From Myxococcaceae bacterium (GTDB lineage: Bacteria > Myxococcota > Myxococcia > Myxococcales > Myxococcaceae), in the NCBI GenBank assembly GCA_016926755.1, contig JAFGNZ010000224.1, positions 1 through 64,000 on the forward strand: a stretch of 64,000 nt of DNA. Reading direction: 5' to 3'. Made by a program: the position numbers and the translations under genes. Under the pieces are notes generated by a model. It saw only the letters and a program-made list of their open reading frames with translations, made no database searches and was not told the DNA's origin. Below are positions 37,934-46,829 of this stretch, piece by piece (the stretch's first letter is position 1; every line of letters begins with the position of its first letter).

Positions 37934-40870
37934 TCACTCGAAGAGGAGGACCTTGTCGAGCCACTCCGCGCCTCGGCCCTCACGCATCCACCGCAGGCGC
38001 TCCTGGTGAAGCGCCACGGCGGGGGAGAGCCCGGACCGCATGTGCTCGCGGACCGCGTTGAAGAAGGCCTCGGCCTCCAGATCCGGGATCTCCACCGTGG
38101 CGGCGAGCACGCCACGCGCGCCCGCGGCGATGAAGGCCGCCGGGAGGCTGAGCGGCTCATCGACCGAGTAGGTCGCGTGGGCGGCGTGGCAGGCCGCGAG
38201 CACCACGAAGGGAGCCCCTTGGAGCGAGGCGGCGCGCACCTCGGACTCGCTCAACTCCGGGCCCTCCGGCTGCTCGGGCGCCAGCAACAGATAGGAGGCG
38301 TCGGAAGCGTCGCTGAGGATGCCGTGAGCCACCAGGTCGATCTCGGTGGCGTCCTTCATGGCGGCGAGGACCCGAGTGGGTGTCGCCGCGGCCCCCGAGA
38401 GCCGCTCGGGCTGCTCTTCGGGGCCGAAGCTGGCCTCCCAGTCGTTGAGGCGCTCAAGGGGAGCATCGGGCGGCAGCTCCACGTTGGAGACGACGAGGTG
38501 GACCGCGGGGCCCGGCCGAGCAGCACGCGGGGGCGAGGTTCGTGTCAGGTAGCTCCAGGCCAGCTCCAGAGGGAGGAGCCCCGCCCTGCCATGCAGCGGA
38601 GGCCGGGCGAGCACTTCCACCTGCTCACACTTGCGGAGCGGAGCCAGGAGCGCCTCCGGCACCAGCCCATCGAGCCGCCGCGGCAGGGGCTCCTCCCGCT
38701 CGTTCTCATAATGGCCGACCAGCCCCCCCTCATCCCCCCGCGCCACGAGCAGGGTCCGCTCGGAGTCCGCGGTGGCTGCCAGCAGGCACCGCTTCGGCAG
38801 CTCCAGCCTGCGCTCCCGCTCGAACAGCTCCAGCGCTTCCTGGAAGGCACCGCGCTGTCCCGCGGCCATGAGCAAGGAGGTGAAGCTGTAGGCTCGCGCC
38901 CGCCGGGCGCCCTTGTCCCCGGTGAGCTCCGGCGCCTCTGCCTCCTGGATGACGCGCAAGAGCAGGTCGCGCCCTCTCTCCTTCTCCTTCTCCACCTCGC
39001 TGTCGATGAAGAAGCGCCCGAGCACGTGCGTGGCGATCACCCGCTCTCCCGGGCTCAGGTTGGGCTTGAGCTCCTCCACCGCCCGGGTCAGGTACGCCTC
39101 GTCATTGGGAGCGCGCCGCTTCCGTGAGATGTCCGCCACGGCAAAGACGCCAGGGAGGCCCAGCGGACGTCCGGTGGCAATCGCCGCGTCGATCTCCCGT
39201 CGGGCCTCATCCCGCCGGAGCTCCTGCATCGCCATGACCGCGAGCTCCTGATGGACCCTGCGCACGGCATCAGGCGTGTTCCCGTTGTGCTCGCGGTATT
39301 CCCCGAGGTAGGCGCGCGCCAGGGACGTGTCACCACTGAGCCGCGCGATCTGCGAGAGGTTCCACAGCAGGCTCGGCTCCAGCAGCCACTCGTTGCGCTT
39401 GCGGGCCTCCTCCCATCCCTGCTCGGCGTGTTTGCGCGCGCGCTCGAGCTTGTGGAGGTTGGTGTAGAGGCTGGACAGCTCGAGCTCCAGCGTGATGCAG
39501 CGATACTCGAGCCCCCCACCGCAGAGGCGCCGCGCGTCACGAATTGTCCCAATGGCCTTCATCGACTGCCCGGCGGCGGCCTCGGCCTTCGCGCGCAGCT
39601 GGGCCGCGACGAGCTGGAACCAGGGATCACCCGAGGCAGCGGCCTTCTCTTGATAGACGTCCGGGTAGCGGGAGGTGGCCTCCATCGCCACGAGCGCGCC
39701 CAGCAGGATGTCATCCTCCCCCGAGCCGAGGAGCTCCACGAGGAAGCGCTCTCGCTCCTCCCGCGAGAGGCGCCCCCGGAGCAGCGCCGCGTAGGCTCCG
39801 GCGAGCGGGGCGCGTCGCTTGAAGTCCTCCTTCGCGACCCGGAGCACATGGCCCTCGAGCACATTCCCCCCCGCCTGTGCATCGAGTTCCCGGGCGGTAG
39901 GCAGCAGCGCCAGCACGCGCTCGCGGGAAGGCGCCGTCCGGACGACCTCGTAGAAGAGGCGACGGGCATCCGGGAGCTGACTGAAGTTCTTGGGGAGGTC
40001 CAGTGACTCATGGATGAGTCTGTCAGCGGCCTGAGAGGCCTGCTCCCACTGGTTCCTACGCTTGGACTCGGCGCTCCGGAGAGCAGCGGCCCTCCTCTCT
40101 GCCTCCTGGGACCAGCCCTCCTCGTTCAGCTCATGAACCCTCGAGAAGTCCCGGGCCGCCAACAGCGGCAGGTTCAGGTCGCGCAGCACCAGGCCGCGGT
40201 TCCACAGCGCCTGAGGGTGCTGGGGGTGCTGCGCCAGCACGGCATCGAGCAGCCGGAGCGCCTGCTCGTGCTCGCCCCGGAGCAGCAGGGCCACCGCTCG
40301 GTCGCTGTCCAGGTCCGGCGAGCGCTCCATCTTCTTCAGCGTCCTCAACGCCCGCTCCGCCAGATCGCGATCGGCCTGGACCAGGTAGGCCGCGATGAGG
40401 CCATGCGGGTCGTGCTTCTCGAGCACAGCCAGATCCTCGAGCGAGAGCTCCTCGCCATCCCCGCCGCTTCCCATCTTCACCGGCCGGTCGCGGTGCTTGT
40501 CAGCGATACGGTAGCTGACGCGCGCCTCCAGCAAGCGGTAGTCTCGCTCCGCCAGCCATACATCGTGCTGGGGGGCGTCCGAGAAGGGCATGCGCACCAC
40601 CAGCACCGACAGGGCAGCGGCGAGTGCGGCCATCGCTCCCAGGGCAGGGAACCTCCAACGCCGGGGAGGTACAAGGCGCCGGGCCTGGGCCTCCTCCCGC
40701 TCGGCACGCTCCTGGACGTAACCCTCCGCCAGGAAGTCGAGCTGCATGAGGTTGGCCACCTCCTGCTGGCACTTCACACAGTCGGGGAGGTGGAGACGGA
40801 ATGCCTCGGCCTCCTCGGGAGGGAGCTCCCCATCCACGAAGAGCTGGGCCTTATCGCAGTAGCTAGCCAT
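37934..40870 (-). CDS. anti-sigma factor zinc finger fused to TPR repeats and CHAT protease
   Basis: The 978-residue protein starts with a zf-HC2 anti-sigma module: Cys5 and the H27-x3-C31-x2-C34 motif. A membrane helix follows at about 74-92, preceded by an RR-rich stretch, which predicts a cytoplasmic N terminus and an exoplasmic remainder. Residues about 130-800 are helical with TPR-like repeats. A CHAT domain closes the protein, with His849 in LVAHGIL and Cys894 in LAACHAAH as the likely catalytic pair. The ATG overlaps the sigma factor stop as TGATG, so the two are translationally coupled and should interact. The likely role is holding the ECF factor at the membrane. Whether the CHAT protease cuts this protein to release sigma is a hypothesis. 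Confidence 0.9.
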   Translation of the reverse strand: MASYCDKAQLFVDGELPPEEAEAFRLHLPDCVKCQQEVANLMQLDFLAEGYVQERAEREEAQARRLVPPRRWRFPALGAMAALAAALSVLVVRMPFSDAPQHDVWLAERDYRLLEARVSYRIADKHRDRPVKMGSGGDGEELSLEDLAVLEKHDPHGLIAAYLVQADRDLAERALRTLKKMERSPDLDSDRAVALLLRGEHEQALRLLDAVLAQHPQHPQALWNRGLVLRDLNLPLLAARDFSRVHELNEEGWSQEAERRAAALRSAESKRRNQWEQASQAADRLIHESLDLPKNFSQLPDARRLFYEVVRTAPSRERVLALLPTARELDAQAGGNVLEGHVLRVAKEDFKRRAPLAGAYAALLRGRLSREERERFLVELLGSGEDDILLGALVAMEATSRYPDVYQEKAAASGDPWFQLVAAQLRAKAEAAAGQSMKAIGTIRDARRLCGGGLEYRCITLELELSSLYTNLHKLERARKHAEQGWEEARKRNEWLLEPSLLWNLSQIARLSGDTSLARAYLGEYREHNGNTPDAVRRVHQELAVMAMQELRRDEARREIDAAIATGRPLGLPGVFAVADISRKRRAPNDEAYLTRAVEELKPNLSPGERVIATHVLGRFFIDSEVEKEKERGRDLLLRVIQEAEAPELTGDKGARRARAYSFTSLLMAAGQRGAFQEALELFERERRLELPKRCLLAATADSERTLLVARGDEGGLVGHYENEREEPLPRRLDGLVPEALLAPLRKCEQVEVLARPPLHGRAGLLPLELAWSYLTRTSPPRAARPGPAVHLVVSNVELPPDAPLERLNDWEASFGPEEQPERLSGAAATPTRVLAAMKDATEIDLVAHGILSDASDASYLLLAPEQPEGPELSESEVRAASLQGAPFVVLAACHAAHATYSVDEPLSLPAAFIAAGARGVLAATVEIPDLEAEAFFNAVREHMRSGLSPAVALHQERLRWMREGRGAEWLDKVLLFE

Positions 40871-41406
40871 CAGTGCACCTCTGGGGAGATGAACCGCTGG
40901 AGCAGCTCACGCAGCTTCGCGCGAGCGTCATACAGTCGCTTGGCGACCGTCCCCACCGGAACACCAAATGCCTGCGCGATTTCCTGGTAGCTCTTCCCCT
41001 CCGCGTGCAGCACGAACGTCTCGCGGAGCTTCGGGCTCAGGAGCGGAAGTGCCTTGGCGAGGTGCTCGGAGGTGACGACGTCGAACACCGACCCCGCGGA
41101 GGGCTCCAGCGGTGTGACGAGCTCGTTGCTCAGGCTCGGCTCCTTCGCGTTCTCCTCCTGCACCTTCCGCTTCCGGCACTGGCCGTAGAAGAGGTTGATC
41201 AGGGTGGTCATCATCCACGACTCGCAGCTCCGCGGGTCGGGAGGGACCACCACCTTCTCGAAGGTCTGGATGAACCGAACGAGGGTCTCCTGGACGAGAT
41301 CCTCCGCATCGCTCCGGTCACGGCACACGTTCCTGGCACGCGCCAGGAGCCGCTCCCTGCGCTGCATTGCGAACTCTCCCACCCAGTGTCCGCGCTTGTC
41401 GCTCAT
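40870..41406 (-). CDS. ECF-type RNA polymerase sigma factor, first gene of the caspase-fold operon
   Basis: The 178-residue product has sigma region 2 (about 15-80; DAEDLVQETLVRFIQTF is the core) and region 4 (about 113-170; QEIAQAFGVPVGTVAKRL is the helix-turn-helix). Length and layout fit ECF sigma-70 factors. The start is uncertain: ATG at 41406 fits the family, while an in-frame ATG at 41436 would add ten residues; neither has a strong ribosome site, which could mean weak translation. It overlaps the anti-sigma gene by one base. It probably directs its own operon; targets are unknown. Confidence 0.9.
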   Translation of the reverse strand: MSDKRGHWVGEFAMQRRERLLARARNVCRDRSDAEDLVQETLVRFIQTFEKVVVPPDPRSCESWMMTTLINLFYGQCRKRKVQEENAKEPSLSNELVTPLEPSAGSVFDVVTSEHLAKALPLLSPKLRETFVLHAEGKSYQEIAQAFGVPVGTVAKRLYDARAKLRELLQRFISPEVH

Positions 41407-41682
41407 GGTGTCAGGAGGTGCCTTCCGTTCCCATACATGCCGTCGAGGCGTGGGAACCGGATGGCTCCCTACATGAGCCTCTCCGACCTCAGGGGATATT
41501 TCCAGTAAGCACAGCGTGGATGCCAGGAGTGACATGGAGGTTCTCGTGCCCTCCAGGATGCCGAGCGCCGGATTTATTACCCCGCGCTCGCACCTCCCGC
41601 CCCCGCCCTGTTCAGCTTGTCCAACGTCGGGGACTCGGGGATGAGGGGGGCAGCGGTTTCCAGGGAAGAGGGACGCTTGGGC
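41407..41682. promoter_or_regulatory. divergent region between ECF sigma gene and RlmK-like gene
   Basis: This gap must contain the minus-strand promoter of the caspase-fold operon. It includes an AT-richer patch around 41491-41515 against the high-GC background. I could not assign -35/-10 boxes with confidence. Confidence 0.35.
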
Positions 41683-42675
41683 ATGGCTACTCCACAGGGT
41701 GAGCACACCCCGCAGAATCCAGCAGGTATGTTCGAGAACCGGCTGCGCAAGAACGCCCGGCACTTCCGGAAGTGGGCGCGCGCGCGTGGCCTCACCTGCT
41801 TCCGCGTCTACGACCGGGACATCCCCGAGTACCCCTACGCGGTGGACCTGTACGGGGAGCGGGTGCAGCTCGTGGAGTTCCCCCGCCGCCGTGCCCTCCA
41901 GACAGGCACGGTGGAGGAGCAGCGCGAGGAGGTGCTCGCCGCGGTGGCGGCCGTGCTGGAGGTGGCGCCGGAGCACATCCACGTCAAGACGCACACCCCC
42001 CAGCCCTGGGGCCGCAAGCAGTACGAGCGGATCGGCCAGGGCAGCGAGCGCTTCGTCGTCGAGGAGCAGGGCCTGAAGTTCTGGGTGAACCTCGGCGACT
42101 ACCTCGACACCGGCCTCTTCATGGACCACCGGCTCACCCGCGCGCGCGTGCGCGAGGAGGCCCGGGGCCAGCACTTCCTCAACCTCTTCGCGTACACGGG
42201 CGCCTTCACCGTCTACGCGGCCGCCGGGGGCGCGGCCCGCACGGTGACGGTGGACCTGTCCAACACGTACCTCGACTGGGCCGAGGAGAACCTCGCGCTC
42301 AACGGCCTGGCGCAGGCGCGCCACACCCTCATCCGCGCCGACGTGCTCCCCTGGCTCGAGGCCCAGCGAGACGCGCCGGAGCGCTACGGGCTGGTGGTGT
42401 GCGATCCGCCGTCCTTCTCCACCTCCAAGCGCATGAGCGGCACCTTCAACGTGCAGAGAGATCACCCCCGGCTGCTGGCCGCCATCCGCGCCGTGCTCGC
42501 GCCCGGCGGCGTCCTCTACTTCTCCACCAACTTCCAGGGCTTCGCGCTCAGCGACGCCGCCGTCCGAGGGCTGGAGGTGCAGGAGCTGACCCCCGACTCC
42601 ATCCCCGAGGACTTCCAGCGCAAGGAGATCCACCGCTGCTGGCGCATGGTGGCGCCTCGCGGCGGCCGCCCCTGA
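41683..42675 (+). CDS. class I SAM-dependent rRNA methyltransferase, RlmK-like
   Basis: The 330-residue protein matches the C-terminal half (RlmK part) of RlmKL, which makes m7G in 23S rRNA, and exists here as a stand-alone enzyme. The N-terminal part includes FENRLRKNARHFRKWARARG and YDRDIPEYPYAVDLY. The SAM-binding motif is NLFAYTGAFTVYAA, motif II ends in TVDLSNTYLDWAEENL, and the catalytic loop is CDPPSFSTSKRM. ATG at 41683 is preferred to 41617 because homology begins soon after it and a GAGGGA sequence lies upstream. It is probably a cytoplasmic single-gene unit. The exact rRNA position modified is inferred from family. Confidence 0.87.
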   Translation: MATPQGEHTPQNPAGMFENRLRKNARHFRKWARARGLTCFRVYDRDIPEYPYAVDLYGERVQLVEFPRRRALQTGTVEEQREEVLAAVAAVLEVAPEHIHVKTHTPQPWGRKQYERIGQGSERFVVEEQGLKFWVNLGDYLDTGLFMDHRLTRARVREEARGQHFLNLFAYTGAFTVYAAAGGAARTVTVDLSNTYLDWAEENLALNGLAQARHTLIRADVLPWLEAQRDAPERYGLVVCDPPSFSTSKRMSGTFNVQRDHPRLLAAIRAVLAPGGVLYFSTNFQGFALSDAAVRGLEVQELTPDSIPEDFQRKEIHRCWRMVAPRGGRP

Positions 42676-42866
42676 GCGCACGTCCAGTCCGCAAGAACGA
42701 CAGCCCCCCTCAGCAAGCCGCCCCGCCTGATTGAACTTCGGGCCGGGTCCGCCGAGAATGCGCGCCAGCAACAGTCCCGTCCCACTTCCGAACCCAGGAG
42801 CTGGAGCTCGGGCGTCACAACCACCGCCTGGCCTTCGGCGGAAGCAGGGGGCAGGGGGAGAACGAA

Positions 42867-44519
42867 ATGCACGTGTCTCGAAAAACAGTCTGGGGCCACA
42901 GCGGCGGTTTGCTGGCACTCGCCTTGACCCTTGTCCTGACGCCGGGGTGCCCGGACAACAACTGTGAGGGCGAGCTGGCCAACACCCCAGAGTGTGACGG
43001 CGGTGGCGGTGGCGGTGGAGGGGGGGGGAGCGGCCCGGGGACCGTCAGCGGCAAGGCGACCTACGACTTCGTCCCGGCGGTCTACGATCCGTCCACTCGC
43101 GCGGGCACCCTCCAATTCAACGCGACCGTGAAGAAGTCCATCCGGAACGCGGTCGTCCAGGTGCGCCAGGGCACGACGATCCTCGCCACCGGGGCCACTG
43201 ACGAGCAGGGCAGCTACCAGCTCAGCTTCACCGCGAACGGCAGCGGCACCCTCTCCCTCGTGGTGCTCGCGAAGACCACCAGCCCGGCGATCCAGGTCCA
43301 GGACAACACGGACGGGGACGCCGTCTGGGCGATCAGCGGCGGCATCACCACCGGCACCACGACCAAGGACCTGCACGCCAGCCACGGCTGGACGGGCTCG
43401 AGCTTCAACGCCACTCAGCGCACCGCGGCGCCCTTCGCCGTCCTCGACTCCATGTACACCGCCGCCAAGGCGTTCCAGGCGGTCCGCCCGGTCACCTTCC
43501 CCGACCTCAAGGTGAACTGGAGCCCGAACAACGTCCCCCAGGGCGGCAACAAGGCGAACGGCTTCATCGGCACCTCGCACTACACGTCCCAGGAGAAGGA
43601 GATCTACATCCTCGGGAAGGAGGGCGCGGACACCGACGAGTTCGACAGCCACGTCATCGTCCACGAGTGGGGGCACTACTTCGAGGACGGCCTGTCGCGC
43701 TCGGACAGCCCCGGCGGTCCGCACGGCCGTGGCGACGTCCTCGATCCCCGCCTGGCCTTCGGCGAGGGCTACGGCAACGCCCTGGCGGCGATGGTCCTCC
43801 CCGAGTCCGTGTACACCGACACGAGCTGGAGCGGCGGGCAGATTGCCGCCTTTGGCTTCGACGCGGAGCTCGAGCCCGGCACCACGGACGATCCGAGCCC
43901 CGGGGCCTTCTCGGAGATGACCGTGCTCCGGGTGCTCTACGATCTCTTCGACTCCACCAATGAGGGCCTGAACGATCAGATCGCGGTCGGCCTCGGCACC
44001 GTCTACGACGTGCTGGTGGGCCCCCAGAAGACGACGGAGGCGATGACGACCATCGGCTCGTTCATCGCCGGGCTCAAGGCGCAGCAGGGCGTCAACGCGA
44101 GCGCGGTGGACACCCTGCTCGCCAACCACAACATCGGCCCCATCTCGTCAGCCTATGGCGACGGGGACGACGGGGCCACGGGGCTGCGCGCCATCTACAC
44201 CCAAGTGAACACGCTGCCCTTCAGCGGCACCATCTCCCTGGGCGGCGGCTTCGACTACAACAAGTGGGAGCAGAACCAGTACTACGTGTTCACGGGCACC
44301 GGGGGCACCATGACCCTCACCGCCTCGAACGCCGACCATGACGTGGGGATCGCCGCCTATCGCCAGGGCCAGATGGTGGGCTCGGCGGACAAGCTCCTCA
44401 AGGGCACGGAGACGTTCACCTTCTCCTCCCAGGCCGATACGAAGTACATCCTGGTGTTGACGGGCTTCAAGGAAACCCCGGGCGACTACCCCATCTCCAT
44501 CTCCATCACGAGCCCGTGA
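42867..44519 (+). CDS. lipoprotein zinc metallopeptidase with HEWGH motif
   Basis: The 550-residue protein begins with a lipoprotein signal ending in lipobox LTPGC (Cys28). It is followed by a run of ten glycines (45-54) that acts as a flexible tether. Residues about 60-140 resemble a carboxypeptidase-regulatory-like Ig fold (TDEQGSYQL). The peptidase core has HEWGH (266-270) and a downstream glutamate in AFGEGYGNALAA (Glu300) that could be the third zinc ligand. The last ~95 residues look like a pre-peptidase C-terminal (PPC) domain. GGGGGAG precedes the ATG. It is a cell-surface or periplasmic enzyme, likely degradative; substrate unknown. A small lipoprotein gene follows 37 bases later in the same operon. 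Confidence 0.85.
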   Translation: MHVSRKTVWGHSGGLLALALTLVLTPGCPDNNCEGELANTPECDGGGGGGGGGGSGPGTVSGKATYDFVPAVYDPSTRAGTLQFNATVKKSIRNAVVQVRQGTTILATGATDEQGSYQLSFTANGSGTLSLVVLAKTTSPAIQVQDNTDGDAVWAISGGITTGTTTKDLHASHGWTGSSFNATQRTAAPFAVLDSMYTAAKAFQAVRPVTFPDLKVNWSPNNVPQGGNKANGFIGTSHYTSQEKEIYILGKEGADTDEFDSHVIVHEWGHYFEDGLSRSDSPGGPHGRGDVLDPRLAFGEGYGNALAAMVLPESVYTDTSWSGGQIAAFGFDAELEPGTTDDPSPGAFSEMTVLRVLYDLFDSTNEGLNDQIAVGLGTVYDVLVGPQKTTEAMTTIGSFIAGLKAQQGVNASAVDTLLANHNIGPISSAYGDGDDGATGLRAIYTQVNTLPFSGTISLGGGFDYNKWEQNQYYVFTGTGGTMTLTASNADHDVGIAAYRQGQMVGSADKLLKGTETFTFSSQADTKYILVLTGFKETPGDYPISISITSP

Positions 44520-44556
44520 CCCGGCCTCGCACCTCGCAACCGAATCAGGAGCGCAC

Positions 44557-45078
44557 ATGAATCGCATGGCACTCGCAGTCCTCTCGAGCCTCCTGGCGCT
44601 GCTGGCGCCGGTGGCCTGCACCTCCTCGGGGACGGCCACCTCGCCCTCGAACACCAAGCCCGAGTCCTCTTACGAGACCACGAAGACGAGCGCCCCCATC
44701 GCGGTGGACGCCGAGCTGAGCGATGGACGGGCCCGGGTCACCGTTCGCTTCGACTCCCCAGCGACCGACGTCAAGGTGAACGTCTCCGGCACCGATGGCC
44801 TGGTGGTGAAGAGCACGCCCACGCCCGTGGATGGCGCCAGCTTCGTGGACTCCGCCGTCTCGACCTTCGACGTGGACTTCACCCCGGGGGAGGGCCGCTC
44901 CCACCTCGTCGTGGCCGTGAGCGGCATGTTCAAGGGCTCCCACCTGTCGAAGGTGTCCAGCTTCGCCATCGGCACGCCGACGGCCGCGCAGCAGAGCGCC
45001 TCCGGCTCGACCGTGACGGGCAGCGACGGCGAGCGCATCAAGGTGATGCCCGTCGACGGACAGCCGCAGCAGCAGTAG
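44557..45078 (+). CDS. small lipoprotein, unknown function
   Basis: This 173-residue protein has a signal peptide with lipobox PVAC (Cys21) and a Ser/Thr-rich linker to about residue 45. A single beta-rich domain (about 47-140) follows, with strands such as RARVTVRFDSPATDVKVNVS. The tail is polar and Gln-rich. AGGAG precedes the ATG. It lies 37 bases after the metallopeptidase gene and ends at a hairpin terminator, so the two form one operon; it may be a partner or inhibitor of the peptidase. No family recognised. Confidence 0.75.
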   Translation: MNRMALAVLSSLLALLAPVACTSSGTATSPSNTKPESSYETTKTSAPIAVDAELSDGRARVTVRFDSPATDVKVNVSGTDGLVVKSTPTPVDGASFVDSAVSTFDVDFTPGEGRSHLVVAVSGMFKGSHLSKVSSFAIGTPTAAQQSASGSTVTGSDGERIKVMPVDGQPQQQ

Positions 45079-45100
45079 GAGCAGCGCGAAGAGACACCAC

Positions 45101-45144
45101 GGCGCCTGGAAGCGGTGGGGAGGCTCCCCGCACTTCCAGGCGCC
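45101..45144. terminator. hairpin terminator between convergent lipoprotein genes
   Basis: GGCGCCTGGAAG (45101-45112) pairs perfectly with CTTCCAGGCGCC (45133-45144), with an inner GGGG/CCCC helix. Only a weak T-containing tail follows. It sits between stops at 45078 (plus) and 45167 (minus) and can serve both. Confidence 0.8.
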
Positions 45145-45166
45145 CGTCATTTGCGGGCCCGGCAGC

Positions 45167-45946
45167 TCAGGGCGCGCAGTACCCGTTCAGGCAGCGCTCG
45201 CCCGCGGGGCAGTCGCAGTTGACGGTGCACGCCTTGCCGGGGCCCGAGCCAGGCAGGCAGTAACCGATCTGGCACACATAGCCCGTGGCGCACTGCGCGT
45301 TGGAGGTGCAGTGCGCGCGGCACTTGCCGTCCACGCAGTCCTGCTCGGCGGCGCACTGCGCGCTGCTGGAGCACTGGTCGGGCGCCGGCCGGCACAGGCC
45401 CGACTGGCACGTCTCGCTGGCGGAGCACTGCGTGCTGGTGCTGCAGCCGCGGTAGCAGGTGGCGTTGATGCAGTAGTTGCCGTAGCCGCAGTCGCTGTTC
45501 AGGCGGCAGCCACCCGAGCCCGCATCCGGCGGGGGAGGCGGAGGCTGCTGCTGGCAGGAGCCCCCATCCGGCGGAGGCGTGCCTGCGTCCGGCCGGGTCG
45601 GCGGCGGAGAATCGCAGTAGTCGTCATCGCCGCAGGTGCCTCCGCTGCCGCAGTCCGAGTCCTGGTCGCAGGACTGGCAGCACACGCCGCCCATGCAGCT
45701 CTCTCCCCAGCCGCACTGGGTGTTGGAGGTACACCGCTGCGCGTCCTGCGGAAGGTCTCGGCACATCCCGCTGCGGCAGTACTGGTTGGAGTGACAGTCG
45801 CTCTCGTCCGCGCAGAAGTGGTACTCGTCTTCGCACCAGTCTCCGTGTTCTCCGGAGTCTCCGTGCTCGGTGATGATGCAGCCAGCCGACAGGCTGAGGG
45901 CGAAGAGGGACACCAGCCACGACAGGCGAATGGGGGTGTTGGACAT
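45167..45946 (-). CDS. cysteine-rich repeat lipoprotein
   Basis: The 259-residue protein has a lipoprotein signal with lipobox SAGC (Cys23) and GGAG before the ATG. The mature part holds about seven short Cys-rich units of the form C-x-S/T-x2-Q/D-C-x5-7-C-x3-C, like the EGF/Dickkopf-like cysteine modules common in myxobacterial lipoproteins. A proline/aspartate-rich spacer (about 115-150) splits the protein into two clusters. It is likely surface exposed and disulfide bonded. It is divergent from an ECF sigma factor and shares a 133-base control region with it, so it is a candidate target of that factor. Confidence 0.82.
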   Translation of the reverse strand: MSNTPIRLSWLVSLFALSLSAGCIITEHGDSGEHGDWCEDEYHFCADESDCHSNQYCRSGMCRDLPQDAQRCTSNTQCGWGESCMGGVCCQSCDQDSDCGSGGTCGDDDYCDSPPPTRPDAGTPPPDGGSCQQQPPPPPPDAGSGGCRLNSDCGYGNYCINATCYRGCSTSTQCSASETCQSGLCRPAPDQCSSSAQCAAEQDCVDGKCRAHCTSNAQCATGYVCQIGYCLPGSGPGKACTVNCDCPAGERCLNGYCAP

Positions 45947-46019
45947 AGGGGCTCCGAAGGAGGCGGTCCGGCCAACCGTCCTCGGTTTGACGGGCTTGGT
46001 CTCCGAGGCTCGCGAAATT

Positions 46020-46039
46020 GATCAAAATTCTTTTTGATC
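46020..46039. promoter_or_regulatory. AT-rich palindrome in a divergent promoter region
   Basis: GATCAAAA (46020-46027) and TTTTGATC (46032-46039) form a perfect 8-base inverted repeat around TTCT. It is by far the most AT-rich site nearby and lies 41 bases upstream of the sigma gene start. It may be an operator or a promoter core for either divergent gene. Confidence 0.55.
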
Positions 46040-46079
46040 GCTTTGCGTCGGTGCGGAGACCCAGGAGCACGGAGGTAAT

Positions 46080-46829
46080 GTGCTGGCCTGGACCATCCAA
46101 ATGGGCGAAGGAAGGCTCCGCGGGCGGATCCTCCCCGCCTTCGCCACTCATGGGGGACAAGGGTTGTTCTTCCGAGGAGCACGTTCCCTGGAGACGGCGC
46201 CGGCTCTCGGAGAGCGGCTGGACCTGGCCCCCGTGCCCGCGCAGGCCGGCGACGAGGCCCAGCTCCTCGCGCTCGTGCGGCGCGTCCAGGACGGGGACCT
46301 CACCGCCTTTGACCGGCTCTACCAGCTGACCCGTGTGGACGCGGCGCGCACGTTGCATCACCTGGTGGGCAACCGGACGGAGGTGGAGGATCTGCTCCAG
46401 GAGACGTACCTGCGGCTGCTCTCGGCGGTGAAGGGGTTCCGCGGAGAGGCACGCTTCCGCACCTTCCTCTATCGGGTGTGCGCCAACGTGGCCCTCTCCC
46501 ACCTGCGCTGGAGGCGGCGCCGCCCGGAGGATCCGATGGCGGAGCCCCCGGAGCTGCTGGCCACGGGCCAGGATCCGGAGCGCGAGGCGGCCCGGCGGCA
46601 GGCCGCGCGCCTGGTGGAGCGGGCGCTGGAGCGGCTCAAGCCCAAGAAGCGCATCGTCTTCGTCTATTACGAGCTGTGTGGGATGAGCCCGGACGAGATC
46701 GCCGAGGCTGTGGGAAGCTCGGTGAATACTGTCCGCAGCCGCCTCCACCACGCGCGGCTGGAGTTCACCGAGGCCATGCAACGACTGCTCGCTCAGCCCC
46801 GCGCGGGAGGCCCCCATGGCTCGCCATGA
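46080..46829 (+). CDS. ECF-type RNA polymerase sigma factor with N-terminal extension
   Basis: The 249-residue product has region 2 (LTAFDRLYQLTRVDAAR and VEDLLQETYLRLLSAVKGFR) and region 4 (IVFVYYELCGMSPDEIAEA, SSVNTVRSRLHHARLEF). About 60 residues precede region 2, longer than usual; the GTG start at 46080 has GGAGG four bases upstream, but a later start cannot be excluded. The 3' end overlaps the anti-sigma gene by 14 bases. The pair resembles myxobacterial ECF/FecR-type units. Its stimulus is unknown. Confidence 0.88.
   Translation: MLAWTIQMGEGRLRGRILPAFATHGGQGLFFRGARSLETAPALGERLDLAPVPAQAGDEAQLLALVRRVQDGDLTAFDRLYQLTRVDAARTLHHLVGNRTEVEDLLQETYLRLLSAVKGFRGEARFRTFLYRVCANVALSHLRWRRRRPEDPMAEPPELLATGQDPEREAARRQAARLVERALERLKPKKRIVFVYYELCGMSPDEIAEAVGSSVNTVRSRLHHARLEFTEAMQRLLAQPRAGGPHGSP

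Noticed and set aside
41407-42918. Upstream extension of the ECF sigma frame to 682 codons
   Set aside because: Only the last 178 residues form a sigma factor; the rest is antisense to the RlmK-like gene.
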